Source: CAYPYI01 sp964415085
GTDB taxonomy: Bacteria; Bacillota; Clostridia; Tissierellales; Tissierellaceae
Length of the DNA stretch: 34,166 nucleotides
NCBI GenBank assembly: GCA_964415085.1
Contig: CAYPYI010000010.1
Span: 1 to 34,166 of the forward strand
Direction: 5' to 3'
Part shown: one piece after another, positions 15,492 to 24,231 of the stretch
How positions within the stretch are numbered: position 1 is the first letter of the stretch
Layout: every line of letters starts with the position of its first letter
The notes under the pieces: generated by a model
Databases searched by the model: none
Told to the model about the DNA's origin: nothing
Seen by the model: the letters and a program-made list of their open reading frames with translations, nothing else
Made by a program: the position numbers and the translations under genes

Positions 15492-15776
15492 TTACTTTTG
15501 ATATGCATTTACTACAAATCTACTAAAGAACATCACTTTTACATAGTCTATTTCTACTTTTTTAAGTAGATTGAATAATTCTTGTTCAAATATGAAAGTA
15601 AATCCATCGTGTTCAACTTGTACATCGCCTTCTTTTAGCTCTTCCAGAGCTACATTAAATGTTGGCCCACCTCAGCCAAAAGCTGCGATAAATACTCTAA
15701 TAAATTTATTTTCATTTGTTTTTTGTGATAAATCTTCAAGTTCTTTTTTTGCTTCATCAGTTAGAACTATCTCCAT
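15492..15776 (-). CDS. HesB-like selenoprotein (TGA read as selenocysteine)
   Basis: 94 residues when the TGA at 15674-15672 (codon 35) is read as selenocysteine. Start ATG at 15776 has AAGGAG nine bases upstream. The frame is open on both sides of the TGA: MEIVLTDEAKKELEDL leads in, and after it come GGPTFNVALEEL and a normal C-terminus ending in NAYQK. The motif AAFG-U-GGPTF matches HesB/IscA-like small proteins, in which this position is a cysteine ligand, and a HesB-related selenoprotein family with the same motif is known. The later CxC pair of IscA is absent. A 7-bp hairpin with a GGA loop starts 19 bases after the TGA, where bacterial SECIS elements lie. It is probably involved in iron-sulfur or redox chemistry; the exact role is unknown. 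Ordinary callers report only an antisense frame here. Confidence 0.88.
15636..15652 (-). promoter_or_regulatory. Bacterial SECIS hairpin
   Basis: On the minus strand the stem TAGCTCT pairs perfectly with AGAGCTA around a GGA loop. It begins 19 bases after the in-frame TGA, so the loop guanines are about 27 bases from the codon, inside the range expected for SelB binding. Confidence 0.7.
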
Positions 15777-15812
15777 TTATATCAACTCCTTTTATTATTT
15801 TTTATATAAATA

Positions 15813-15829
15813 CCTACTGTTTTAGTAGG
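15813..15829. promoter_or_regulatory. Inverted repeat, possible operator of the selenoprotein gene
   Basis: CCTACT-GTTTT-AGTAGG. On the minus strand it lies just after a TATAAA -10-like box (15835-15830), so a bound protein would cover the transcription start. The form recalls Rrf2/IscR-type sites, but this is only a resemblance. It could also fold as a hairpin in the leader. Confidence 0.4.
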
Positions 15830-15946
15830 GTTTTATATGTACATCTAGATATATATTAATTTAATGTCCTAAAAAGTAATTATTGTAGTAGAAAAATCGT
15901 TATAATTATGCTACTATTAAAGTATACTTTAAAGGAGGTTGTTATC

Positions 15947-16132
15947 ATGAATATAACTAAAGATATGTTAATTAGTGAATTAATTAGAGTTAAACCAGAT
16001 GCAGTTGAAATCCTAATGAGCTTTGGTATGGGTTGTGTTGGTTGCCCAGCAAGCCAAATGGAAAGCTTAGAAGAAGCAGCTGGCGTTCACGGTATAGACA
16101 TTGAGTCATTATTAATAGCGCTAAATAAATAG
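15947..16132 (+). CDS. DUF1858 CxxC redox-type small protein
   Basis: 61 residues. ITKDMLISELIRVKPDAVEI followed by FGMGCVGCP, with cysteines 30 and 33, is the DUF1858 pattern; the family is described as a redox-disulfide domain often linked with hybrid-cluster proteins. AAAGGAGG precedes the ATG at 15947; the longer in-frame start at 15908 has none. It is divergent from the selenoprotein gene and ends in a shared strong terminator. It probably takes part in thiol or metal redox chemistry; no partner is proven. Confidence 0.85.
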   Translation: MNITKDMLISELIRVKPDAVEILMSFGMGCVGCPASQMESLEEAAGVHGIDIESLLIALNK

Positions 16133-16141
16133 TTGATATAT

Positions 16142-16169
16142 AAAAAGGGAACTTATAAGTTCCCTTTTT
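16142..16169. terminator. Bidirectional terminator between DUF1858 and glutaredoxin genes
   Basis: Palindrome AAAAAGGGAACTT...AAGTTCCCTTTTT, with T runs in both directions, between convergent genes. Confidence 0.9.
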
Positions 16170-16204
16170 TTATTACTAATATTCTACTAGTATACTAATA
16201 ATTA

Positions 16205-16432
16205 TTATCCTAATAATTCGTCTATTTTATCTCTGTCAAATCCTACGATTTCTTCTTCACCAATTACTATTACAGGAACTCCCATATGACCCATTTCCAT
16301 TAATTCTTTTCTAGCTTCATTATCTGTTTGAATATTTTTTTCTTCGAATTCTACTCCTAATTCAGTTAAATAATCCTTAGCTAACGTACAATATGGGCAT
16401 GTGTTACTTGAATATACAAATACTTTTTCCAT
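16205..16432 (-). CDS. Glutaredoxin family protein
   Basis: 75 residues with a thioredoxin fold. The CPYC active site is at cysteines 12 and 15 (SSNTCPYCTLAK), and the cis-proline loop is MGVPVIVIGEEEIVGF. It resembles the small YruB-type glutaredoxin-like proteins of anaerobes, which reduce disulfides with unknown partners. I start at the ATG at 16432, ten bases after AGGAGG; the two upstream in-frame starts fall on or before that site. It lies 114 bases after the ArsR-type gene with no terminator between, so co-transcription is possible. Confidence 0.9.
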   Translation of the reverse strand: MEKVFVYSSNTCPYCTLAKDYLTELGVEFEEKNIQTDNEARKELMEMGHMGVPVIVIGEEEIVGFDRDKIDELLG

Positions 16433-16546
16433 TATTTTCATTCCTCCTAAATTTTCCACTTAGTTATTATATTTACATGATACCCCTAACGGGTATATTT
16501 GTCAACTATTTATATAATATTTATTACCCCGAGAATTAATTAATAA

Positions 16547-16912
16547 TCATTCTTGATGTTTTATATGTTCTAAACCTTCTTCAAATAGTCTTAATACGTG
16601 GTTATCATCTAATGAATAGATTACAAGTTTTCCATCTTTTTTAAATTTAACTAAATTTAAATCTCTTAATACTCTTAAGTGATGAGATATTGCTGACTGG
16701 CTCATATCAAGTAGTATTGCTATATCACATACACAAAGTGGGGATTTAGATAATACATATACTATCTTAAGTCTTGTTGCATCTCCTAGAGCTTTATATA
16801 ACTTAGATAAAGACTCTATTCCATTTTCATCTTTTAAGTCTTCATTTATACCTCTTATAATCTTCTCATCAGCAAAGTGTTCAGAGCATACAAGTTTTTC
16901 TTCTTTACTCAT
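16547..16912 (-). CDS. ArsR/SmtB-family metal sensor, CadC-like
   Basis: 121 residues. The winged helix-turn-helix core ALGDATRLKIVYVL...SQSAISHHLRVLRDLNLV is typical. Cysteines at 60 and 62 in LCVCD, plus cysteine 9 and histidine 12 in the N-terminal tail (LVCSEHF), form the CadC-type soft-metal site for cadmium, lead or zinc. Such proteins release DNA on metal binding. The ATG at 16912 has AGGTGA five bases upstream; the GTG at 16921 overlaps that site. It starts 14 bases after rsmA, as a third gene of rnmV-rsmA. No metal-efflux pump is in the window. Confidence 0.88.
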   Translation of the reverse strand: MSKEEKLVCSEHFADEKIIRGINEDLKDENGIESLSKLYKALGDATRLKIVYVLSKSPLCVCDIAILLDMSQSAISHHLRVLRDLNLVKFKKDGKLVIYSLDDNHVLRLFEEGLEHIKHQE

Positions 16913-16926
16913 ATTTATCACCTTTC

Positions 16927-17790
16927 TTATTTTTCTGGAAAGACTTTCTCCAGCCTTAAATAATCTTCTATATTCAGTTGTTCAGCTCTTGATATAGGAT
17001 CTATATCGGCTTTTATTAAAGCATTTTTTATCTCTTCTTTTTCTACTCCTTCAAAACCATAATTAGATAAAGAATTTAGTATAGTCTTTCTTCTAGTAGC
17101 AAAACTACCTCTTACTATGTTAAATAGTTTATCTCTATTTGTATCAGCAAGTTCCTCTTTTAACTTTAATTTAATTATTGCTGAACCAACCTTTGGCTTT
17201 GGTATAAATACTGAATTTGGCACCTCAAACATTATTTCAGGATCTGTATAATATTGAACAAAAACAGATAGAGATCCATATTGTTTACTATTTGGCTTTG
17301 CTACCATTCTTTCAGCTATTTCCTTTTGAACCATAACTGTTATACTCTCAATATTATAATCTTTTTCTATTAATTTTGTAATTATAGGAGTTGTTACATA
17401 ATAAGGTAAGTTTGCTACAACTTTTACTTTTTTATTATCAAATTCTTCTTCTATTAGTTTATTTAAGTCTATATTTAATATGTCATCATTTACTATTTTT
17501 ATATTGTCGTATTTACCTAAGGTTTCATCTAAAATAGGAAGAAGTGTTTTATCAATCTCAACTGAAACTACCTTTTTAGCTTGTAGAGATATTTCTTCTG
17601 TTAGTGTTCCTATACCCGGACCCACCTCTATTACTCCATCTTCTTTAGTAACACCTGCGCTTTTTACTATATTTCTTACTATATTTCCGTCTATTAAAAA
17701 GTTTTGTCCCAGGCTTTTTGAAAATTTAAAATCATAATCATTTATTATCTGTTTTACATAATTTGGCGAATAAAGTCTTAAATCATCCAT
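16927..17790 (-). CDS. rsmA: 16S rRNA (adenine1518/1519-N6) dimethyltransferase
   Basis: 287 residues. It carries the KsgA/RsmA features: FSKSLGQNFLID near residue 22, the SAM-binding VIEVGPGIGTLTEE (about 53-66), DDILNID and the catalytic NLPYYVTTP. It dimethylates two adenines in the 3' hairpin of 16S rRNA late in ribosome assembly. Its ATG overlaps the rnmV stop (TAATG), so the two are coupled. Length fits the family. Confidence 0.96.
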   Translation of the reverse strand: MDDLRLYSPNYVKQIINDYDFKFSKSLGQNFLIDGNIVRNIVKSAGVTKEDGVIEVGPGIGTLTEEISLQAKKVVSVEIDKTLLPILDETLGKYDNIKIVNDDILNIDLNKLIEEEFDNKKVKVVANLPYYVTTPIITKLIEKDYNIESITVMVQKEIAERMVAKPNSKQYGSLSVFVQYYTDPEIMFEVPNSVFIPKPKVGSAIIKLKLKEELADTNRDKLFNIVRGSFATRRKTILNSLSNYGFEGVEKEEIKNALIKADIDPISRAEQLNIEDYLRLEKVFPEK

Positions 17791-18326
17791 TATTTTTTAA
17801 TCATCTCCATTGCTTTTAGAAATTCTTCTTTAGTTATACCAAAGCTATTTAATCTACTTACAAATTGCTTTCCATTACCATAGCCTATTCCTAATATTTC
17901 TCCTAAGCTATCTCTTTTCTCTTTTGAATCACTATCTCCTATTAAACCAAACTCAACTAGATCTTGTTGAGTAAAAAAATTAGTATTTTCATTTATCTCA
18001 CATCTAGCATTTTTAAGAGCTACTATTATATCTTCTCTTGAAGCATTTTCTATTCCTATATCTCCATCTTTTGTTGTTTTCTTTTGTGGCAAAAATGCAT
18101 GCTTGCAATTAGGAACTCTACTTGCTATATCTTTTCTAATTTTCTCTCCCATAAAATCTGGATCTGTAAAAATTATTATTCCACGTCTTTTTGACATATC
18201 TATAAGTGTATTTATAAACTTCTTACCATATCCAAATCCATTAGTTGCTATTATCTCTGCATCAACAGCTTGTTTTACTGCTGTAATATCATCTTTTCCT
18301 TCAACTACTATTATCTCTTTAATCAT
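17790..18326 (-). CDS. rnmV: Ribonuclease M5
   Basis: 178 residues. The Toprim domain has VVEGKDD at residues 7-13 with its catalytic glutamate and IIFTDPDFMGEKIRKDI with the DxD acidic pair; the C-terminal half is the RNase M5 extension. It trims 5S rRNA precursors, working on RNA bound by ribosomal protein L18. GGAAGTGA precedes the ATG. First gene of the rnmV-rsmA-arsR unit. Confidence 0.95.
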   Translation of the reverse strand: MIKEIIVVEGKDDITAVKQAVDAEIIATNGFGYGKKFINTLIDMSKRRGIIIFTDPDFMGEKIRKDIASRVPNCKHAFLPQKKTTKDGDIGIENASREDIIVALKNARCEINENTNFFTQQDLVEFGLIGDSDSKEKRDSLGEILGIGYGNGKQFVSRLNSFGITKEEFLKAMEMIKK

Positions 18327-18391
18327 TATATCACTTCCTTAATCGTATCCTACTTATTATACTACAAAACAGTCAGGATTATTATGTAAAA

Positions 18392-18416
18392 ATATGGTTC
18401 CTAAAAGGAACCATAT
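18392..18416 (-). terminator. Terminator downstream of the GAF/PucR-type gene
   Basis: Perfect 10-bp stem (ATATGGTTCC with GGAACCATAT) around TAAAA, followed on the minus strand by TTTTT. It separates the regulator gene from rnmV. Confidence 0.8.
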
Positions 18417-18519
18417 CTTTATCTTTATCTTTATTATAATTTTACTATAATTTTTTTTACTAATTTTATAAATATACTTTTATTTCATATATACTTTTAT
18501 TTTAAATTATCTTTATATA

Positions 18520-20607
18520 CTACATTATTATATTCTCTTTATTTTTATTTAAATAACAAGCAAGTTGTATTTTTAAGTTATCTTCTGGATTGTCAAAATC
18601 TATATCTAAAAGTTTTTCTATCTTTTTAAGTCTATTATAAAAAGTATTAATATGAATATGAAGTCTTTCACTAGTTTCTACAGCCGACTTATTTGTTTGT
18701 ATATATGTAAATAGAGTTTCTTCTAGATCACTTTTTTCAGATTCTTCACTTCTTAACTCTTTTAAAGTATCATCTAAAAACTTATCTATATCTCCTGGTA
18801 TATGATTTATAAACAATCTATTAATCCCTATTTCATCATAAGATATTACAAATTTATCTTTCCTTCTTATTATATAAGATAAGGCAAGATCTGCTTCTCT
18901 ATAACTTTTTACTATATTTTCAATCCTTGGATAATAAGAACCAATACCTATTGATATTGAAGTATTATTAAGTTGCTTTTCTAATTTAGCAACATGTTCT
19001 AATTTAAATTTAATCTTTTCTAAATCTTCTTTTTTATCTGAATAAAGAATAAGATTTATTTTATTATGAAAAGCATAAAGTAGATTATCATAATCTTTAA
19101 ACTCATTAGATATTATAGCAATTAAATTATGAGTATCCATTTGCAGTAGTTGTAAATCTTTATAGTCTTCTATTCCTATTATAATAGATAAAAACTTACT
19201 TTCTGATGGCAAGTTTAATTTTTTTCTATATTCTTCTATCTCCATTTTATCCGTACTATTTATTAAATTTGTAAAGTATTCATGAGTTCTTTTAAAAACA
19301 ATATCCTCAAGTACATAAGCCTTCATAAGCTCAATTGTTAAAGTTAAAGCACTTTCATTGATTAAATCTTTTTTCTCATCATCTAAACAAATGTTTTTAT
19401 TTGTTATAATATAACCAAGTAAGACATTACCATTTTTTATAGGAAAGAAATAATAATCTTCATAAACCGTATCTGAAAGTCCTATATCTTCATGCTCATA
19501 ATCTGATATTAGTTTTATTACATCTGCCTCAGATAGTTTTTCATCTAAATTATTAAAAGCTAGTTTGTTTTTTGAATTTTCATAAAGCATAAGTGGTGTA
19601 TCTAAATGTATACTTAAAGCCCTTGAAATTTCAAGAAGTCTTCTGTTCATAAGTGATAATTGAGTTAAATCTTTATATATTTGATTTTTTTTACTTATGT
19701 ACCTATTAATTCTTTCAGTTTCATCTATTGATTCTTTTAATCTATTTATTAATTTTGCATTTTCAATAGATATAGCAGCTTTTGATGCAAAGGACTCTAA
19801 GAATTTAACATCATATTCTGAAAATTCTATTTCATCTGTAGCTAATTTATGAAGAGTCATTACACCTAGTTTTTTATCTTTATAAGTTATTGGAACACAA
19901 ATAAGTCCACCTAATTTTTGTTTTACAAATAAGTCTTCTACTATATCTAGGTTTCTATTAGTTAAATCCCAATTTGCACTATCTTTTTCAATTTCATCTC
20001 TTGTATTATAATATCTTGGATTTCCATCTAAAAATACTTTTCCAGTTACAGACTCACCAACTAATGGTCTAAATTCATAAATAGTCTTATCAAATCCTAC
20101 ACTTGCTGCAACTTCAAGTATTTCTTCGTCTTCATTATATAGTTGTATATAACCAAGTCTTGCTTTAGATAGTATTTTTACTGCTCCCTTTAATATATTA
20201 TCTAATATATCTTTTAATTCTAAAGGTTGGCTCATGGATTTTACTATATCTAATATAATATGTCTTTCTTCATTTGAAGATGTTAATACTTGATTTATAT
20301 ATAATCCACCTAAATACCAAAATAATTCTAATTTAATATCTTCAGCTAATTCTATATCCTCATAAAAAGCTAAAAGAATATGACTATCCCCAATATAATT
20401 AAAAGAGTATACTTTTTTATCATTAATATAAAATGATTCTATTCTATCACTTGTAAAGTCTCTAATTATATCTTCTTTTTTAAGTTTAGGATTTTCTGTG
20501 GTTAATGATTTTATTATAAATCGATCCTTATTAAAATACCATACTTCAAAATCAACGTCTCTATTTATTTTAGATTTTATTATCTAAGCTTCGTTTAAAT
20601 AATCCAT
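18520..20607 (-). CDS. GAF-domain PucR/CdaR-type transcription regulator, interrupted by an amber codon
   Basis: A good ribosome binding site (GGGGAGG) leads to ATG at 20607, but codon 8 is TAG (20586-20584). The same frame then stays open for 687 codons to 18520. The next in-frame start is the ATG at 20235, without a binding site; from there 571 residues remain. The reading has a small N-terminal sensory-like domain (about 12-115), a GAF domain (about 125-300, with YNEDEEILEVAASVGF and GLICVPITYKDKKLG), a second region, and a C-terminal PucR-type helix-turn-helix (TSERLHIHINTFYNRLKKIE). The family senses small molecules and controls catabolic genes. The stop is either a recent nonsense mutation, a base-call error or a read-through site; the rest shows no decay. 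Confidence 0.8.
20584..20586 (-). other. In-frame amber codon near the regulator start
   Basis: TAG at codon 8 of an otherwise intact long frame. One base change would restore a sense codon such as CAG, AAG or TGG. Confidence 0.85.
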
Positions 20608-20946
20608 AATAATCCTCCCCATATGTAATTTTTCAAGCTATAATTTCTCTTATAATCTTATATCACTATATAGTTACCCTAATTGTGTAATTTAATACAT
20701 ACTAATTACCAATTTATATATATAACAAGTAATATTTTTACATGTTTATATATTTTATTATATTTGTCCATACTATTTATAAATATTTTTGTTTTTTACG
20801 CATTATATGAACACTTTTTCTTCTAATAAGTCTTTTTTATCCATGTAAAAAATTTATACCTTTTCTAAGTTTATCTTTTTTTAAAATCTTAATCTTTTAA
20901 TCCTTTTAATTTTATTTTTTCTTTATTTTATATTTTCTATAAATAA
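20608..20946. other. Intergenic stretch upstream of the GAF/PucR-type gene
   Basis: AT-rich; no gene seen. It must hold the promoter of the regulator gene, but no clear -35/-10 pair stands out. Confidence 0.4.
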
Positions 20947-20988
20947 AAAAAGACTATTCCTAATAACTTTCTATCAGGATAGTCTTTT
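20947..20988 (-). terminator. Terminator of metG-tatD
   Basis: AAAAGACTAT(T)CCT pairs with AGGATAGTCTTTT with one bulged base around a 14-base loop, followed on the minus strand by T residues, about 70 bases past the tatD stop. Confidence 0.75.
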
Positions 20989-21060
20989 ATATACTAATTA
21001 ATATTAAATTAATTTTATAGTTATTTATTATAAATTCTATTTTAATTACTATATCTTTTA

Positions 21061-21831
21061 CTATTTTATACTGAAAAACTTCTTAGTATTCTCACTAGTT
21101 ATCTTAGCTAACTCCTCTAAAGATATTCCCTTTATTTCAGCTATTTTCTCTGCTACATGATAAACCTTAGTTGGATCATTTCTTTTTCCTCTAAAAGGTT
21201 CTGGTGTAAGATAAGGTGAGTCTGTCTCTATCATTAATTTATCAAGTGGAACAAGCTTTGCTACTTCTTTTGGTGTTACAGCATTTTTGAAAGTAACTGG
21301 CCCTCCTAAAGATATAATATAGCCTATTTTTAGATATTCATTCATCATTTCCACACTTTGAGAAAAGCAATGAAGCACACCTTTCATAGTCCCGTCTTGA
21401 TGTTTTTTTATTAAATCAAAAGTATCTTGATTTGCATCCCTTGAATGAATTACAACTGGAAGATTTAACTTCTTTGCAAGTTGTAATTGTTTTTCAAACC
21501 AATATTTTTGATCTTCTCTAGGAGAGTTATCATAATAATAATCAAGACCTATCTCTCCTATGGCAACAACCTTATCATTATTAACTGCCATTTGTTCAAT
21601 TTCAAGTAACATCTCTTCACTTAAATCTTTAACATCATGAGGATGAACTCCAACAGTTGCATAGATATTTTCATATTCTTTTGAAAGATTTATACTTTCT
21701 ATACTACTTTTATAATCTGCTGCAACATTTACTACATAATCTATATTATTTTCTTTAAAAGATTTAATTAAATCATCTCTATCTTCTTCAAATCTTTCAT
21801 CATCTAAATGTGCATGCGAGTCTATTAACAT
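21061..21831 (-). CDS. tatD: TatD-family metal-dependent hydrolase (DNase)
   Basis: 256 residues with all TatD signatures: SHAHLDD at the N-terminus, VGVHPHD, GEIGLDYYYD, VIHSRDA, HCFSQS and METDSPYL-type (MIETDSPYLTPEPFRG). The family has 3'-5' exonuclease activity in DNA repair and recycling. It follows metG by 12 bases, with AGGAGG, in the order also seen in Bacillus. Length normal. Confidence 0.94.
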   Translation of the reverse strand: MLIDSHAHLDDERFEEDRDDLIKSFKENNIDYVVNVAADYKSSIESINLSKEYENIYATVGVHPHDVKDLSEEMLLEIEQMAVNNDKVVAIGEIGLDYYYDNSPREDQKYWFEKQLQLAKKLNLPVVIHSRDANQDTFDLIKKHQDGTMKGVLHCFSQSVEMMNEYLKIGYIISLGGPVTFKNAVTPKEVAKLVPLDKLMIETDSPYLTPEPFRGKRNDPTKVYHVAEKIAEIKGISLEELAKITSENTKKFFSIK

Positions 21832-21843
21832 AAATAAAACCTC

Positions 21844-23811
21844 CTAGGATATACTAGCTCCATCTTCTACATCATTTAAAGTAGTTAGTACTGAGAAGTT
21901 TTTATCTTCATCTTCTGCAGCTAAAATCATTCCTCTTGATTCTACACCTCTTAATTTAATAGGTTTTAAATTAGTTACAACTACTACATTCTTACCAATT
22001 AACTCTTCAGGAGTATAGTATTTTTTTATTCCTGATACGATTTGTCTTACTTCTTCACCTATTTTTATTTTAAATACTAATAATTTATCAGCATCTGGAT
22101 GATTTTCACACTCTAAAATTTTTCCTACTTTAAGTTCTACCTTATCAAATTCATCTATTGTTATCTCTTCTGTTTTTTCTTCTGTTACTTCTTTTTTATT
22201 TTCTTTTTTGTCTTCTTTTTTTGTATTTTTACTTCTTAAATCAATTAACTCTTGATTTTTTTGATTTAATTTTTCAAGTTCTTCTTTAATATCAAGTCTT
22301 GGGAAGATTATTCCAGCTTTTTCTACTTTATTTCCCTCTTTTAATAATCCCCATTCTTTAGCATTATCCCAAACTACTTCTTCTTTAATTCCTAATTGTT
22401 TTCTTATTATATCACTTGTTTTACCCATGAATGGTTTTATTAGTACTGAGATTATTCTTAAACTCTCTGATAAGTTATATAAAACAGTATCTAACCTATC
22501 ACTTTTTTCCTCTCTTGCTAAAACCCATGGTTCTGTTTCATCAACATATTTATTTGTTCTTCTAACTAACTTCCAAATACTTTCAAGTCCTTCTGAGAAG
22601 TTAAATTTATCAATATATTTTTCTACCTCACTTGCTGTATTAACTGCAAGAGTTATTAATTCGTCGTCTACATCTTCTGTATCTTTAACTGATGGGATTA
22701 TTCCATCATTATATTTTTCAACCATACTTACAGTTCTACTTACTAAGTTTCCTAAGTCATTAGCAAGATCTGAATTTAATCTTTGTAAGAATTTTTCTTT
22801 TGTAAATGATCCATCACTACCAAATGAGAATTCCCTTAATAGGAAATATTTAAATGCATCTATTCCGTATAAGTCAATTATTGGTTCTGGATATATTATA
22901 TTACCTTTTGATTTACTCATCTTATCGTCATCAAATAGAATCCATCCATGACCAAATACTTGTTTTGGAAGTTCTATATCTAAAGCCATTAATATTGCAG
23001 GCCAGATTATAGCGTGGAATCTAACTATTTCCTTTCCTACTAGATGTACATCTGCAGGCCAGAACTCTTTATATAGTGAGTCATCATCAGTTCCATATCC
23101 AAGTCCTGTTAAATAGCAAACTAAGGCGTCTGTCCATACATATATTACATGCTTATCATCAAATGGTACCTTTATACCCCAGTCAAAAGTAGATCTTGAA
23201 ACACATAAATCATCTAGTCCCTTATCAAGGAAGTTATTTATCATTTCATTTCTTCTTGAATCTGGTTTTAAAAAGTCTGGATTTTCTTTATATAATTCTT
23301 TTAGTCTATCTTCATATTTTGATAATTTAAAGAAGTAAGCATCTTCTTTTGTAACGTGAGTTGGTCTATTACAGTCTGGACAGTTTCCATCTATAAGTTG
23401 TGCATCTGACCAGAATGATTCACAAGGTGTACAATAGTTACCTTCATAGTTTGATTTATATATCTCACCTTTTTCATAAAGCTTAGTGAAAATATCTTGT
23501 ACAGCTTTTACATGATAATCATCTGTAGTTCTTACAAATTTATCATAATCAATTTCTAAAGTTTCCCACAGTTTTTTTATATCTTTTACTATATTATCTA
23601 CATAGCCCTTTGGTGTTACATTATTTTTTTCTGCAGCCTGTTGTATTTTTTGTCCATGTTCATCAGTACCTGTAACAAAATATACATCATAACCTTGTAG
23701 TGTTTTAAATCTTTTTAAAGAATCTGCTGCAACTGTCGTATAAGTGTGTCCTATATGAAGATTATCACTAGGATAATATATAGGTGTTGTTAAATAATAT
23801 TTCTTATTCAT
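21844..23811 (-). CDS. metG: Methionine-tRNA ligase
   Basis: 655 residues. Class I synthetase: HIGH at residues 19-22, a zinc knuckle (YCTPCESFW and GNCPDCNRP, about 125-150), KMSKSKG near 298, an anticodon-binding helical domain to about 520, a charged lysine/glutamate linker, and a C-terminal tRNA-binding (EMAP/Trbp111-like) domain from about 545 (VELKVGKILECENHPDADKL). It charges tRNA with methionine. Expression is set by the T-box leader upstream. tatD follows in the same operon. Confidence 0.97.
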   Translation of the reverse strand: MNKKYYLTTPIYYPSDNLHIGHTYTTVAADSLKRFKTLQGYDVYFVTGTDEHGQKIQQAAEKNNVTPKGYVDNIVKDIKKLWETLEIDYDKFVRTTDDYHVKAVQDIFTKLYEKGEIYKSNYEGNYCTPCESFWSDAQLIDGNCPDCNRPTHVTKEDAYFFKLSKYEDRLKELYKENPDFLKPDSRRNEMINNFLDKGLDDLCVSRSTFDWGIKVPFDDKHVIYVWTDALVCYLTGLGYGTDDDSLYKEFWPADVHLVGKEIVRFHAIIWPAILMALDIELPKQVFGHGWILFDDDKMSKSKGNIIYPEPIIDLYGIDAFKYFLLREFSFGSDGSFTKEKFLQRLNSDLANDLGNLVSRTVSMVEKYNDGIIPSVKDTEDVDDELITLAVNTASEVEKYIDKFNFSEGLESIWKLVRRTNKYVDETEPWVLAREEKSDRLDTVLYNLSESLRIISVLIKPFMGKTSDIIRKQLGIKEEVVWDNAKEWGLLKEGNKVEKAGIIFPRLDIKEELEKLNQKNQELIDLRSKNTKKEDKKENKKEVTEEKTEEITIDEFDKVELKVGKILECENHPDADKLLVFKIKIGEEVRQIVSGIKKYYTPEELIGKNVVVVTNLKPIKLRGVESRGMILAAEDEDKNFSVLTTLNDVEDGASIS

Positions 23812-23861
23812 ATAATCGCCCCTTTATTATTTTTAGTTTATTTTTTAGTTTAAATTTATAT

Positions 23862-24100
23862 AAAAAAAGCCTCCATCTCTATTTAGAGACGAAGGCTTAA
23901 AGCTCGTGGTACCACTCTAGTTTAACTATATACTAAATTTAAGTATATAGAACTTGTAATGTAATTAACGCTTTACTTACGTTACACTCTACATATCGAA
24001 TGTAATATTCCAAGACCATCTTCAGGATAAGTTTTATCATTGGCTCTCAGCTAACCCAACTCTCTGTAAATAATATTAACCCTACTCTTCTTTTCATAAT
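23862..24100 (-). promoter_or_regulatory. T-box riboswitch of metG
   Basis: On the minus strand the leader shows a stem I region with AGAGAG and a GAAG-ATG-GTCTTGGA specifier loop. The ATG at 24019-24017 would read the methionine anticodon. The conserved T-box AGAGTGGTACCACG (23918-23905) follows, then a terminator stem (23898-23885 with 23880-23867) and a T run. Uncharged tRNA-Met should stabilise the antiterminator and allow metG expression. Confidence 0.9.
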
Positions 24101-24194
24101 ATTTATATATTAAATTTTTCTTTATATTTAATTACTTAATTTTTATAAATATTTTTACTGTTTTTAATAATATTTTTATTCTCTTTGAGCTATA

Positions 24195-24223
24195 ATTATA
24201 TTTAATATTTTGTATTTTGTCAA
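24195..24223 (-). promoter_or_regulatory. Promoter of the metG T-box leader
   Basis: Perfect consensus on the minus strand: TTGACA (24223-24218), 17-base spacer, TATAAT (24200-24195). It begins nine bases after the stop codon of the upstream gene. Confidence 0.9.
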
Positions 24224-24231
24224 CTTTAAAG

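Noticed and set aside
15571..15825. Plus-strand frame of 84 codons
   Set aside because: It is antisense to the HesB-like selenoprotein, rich in serine and cysteine, and has no ribosome site; the minus-strand reading has clear homology.
20584..20586. TAG read as pyrrolysine
   Set aside because: No methylamine methyltransferase context and no sign of Pyl genes; mutation or sequence error is simpler.
22427..22951. Plus-strand frame of 174 codons inside metG
   Set aside because: Antisense to a conserved coding region; serine/leucine-rich shadow.
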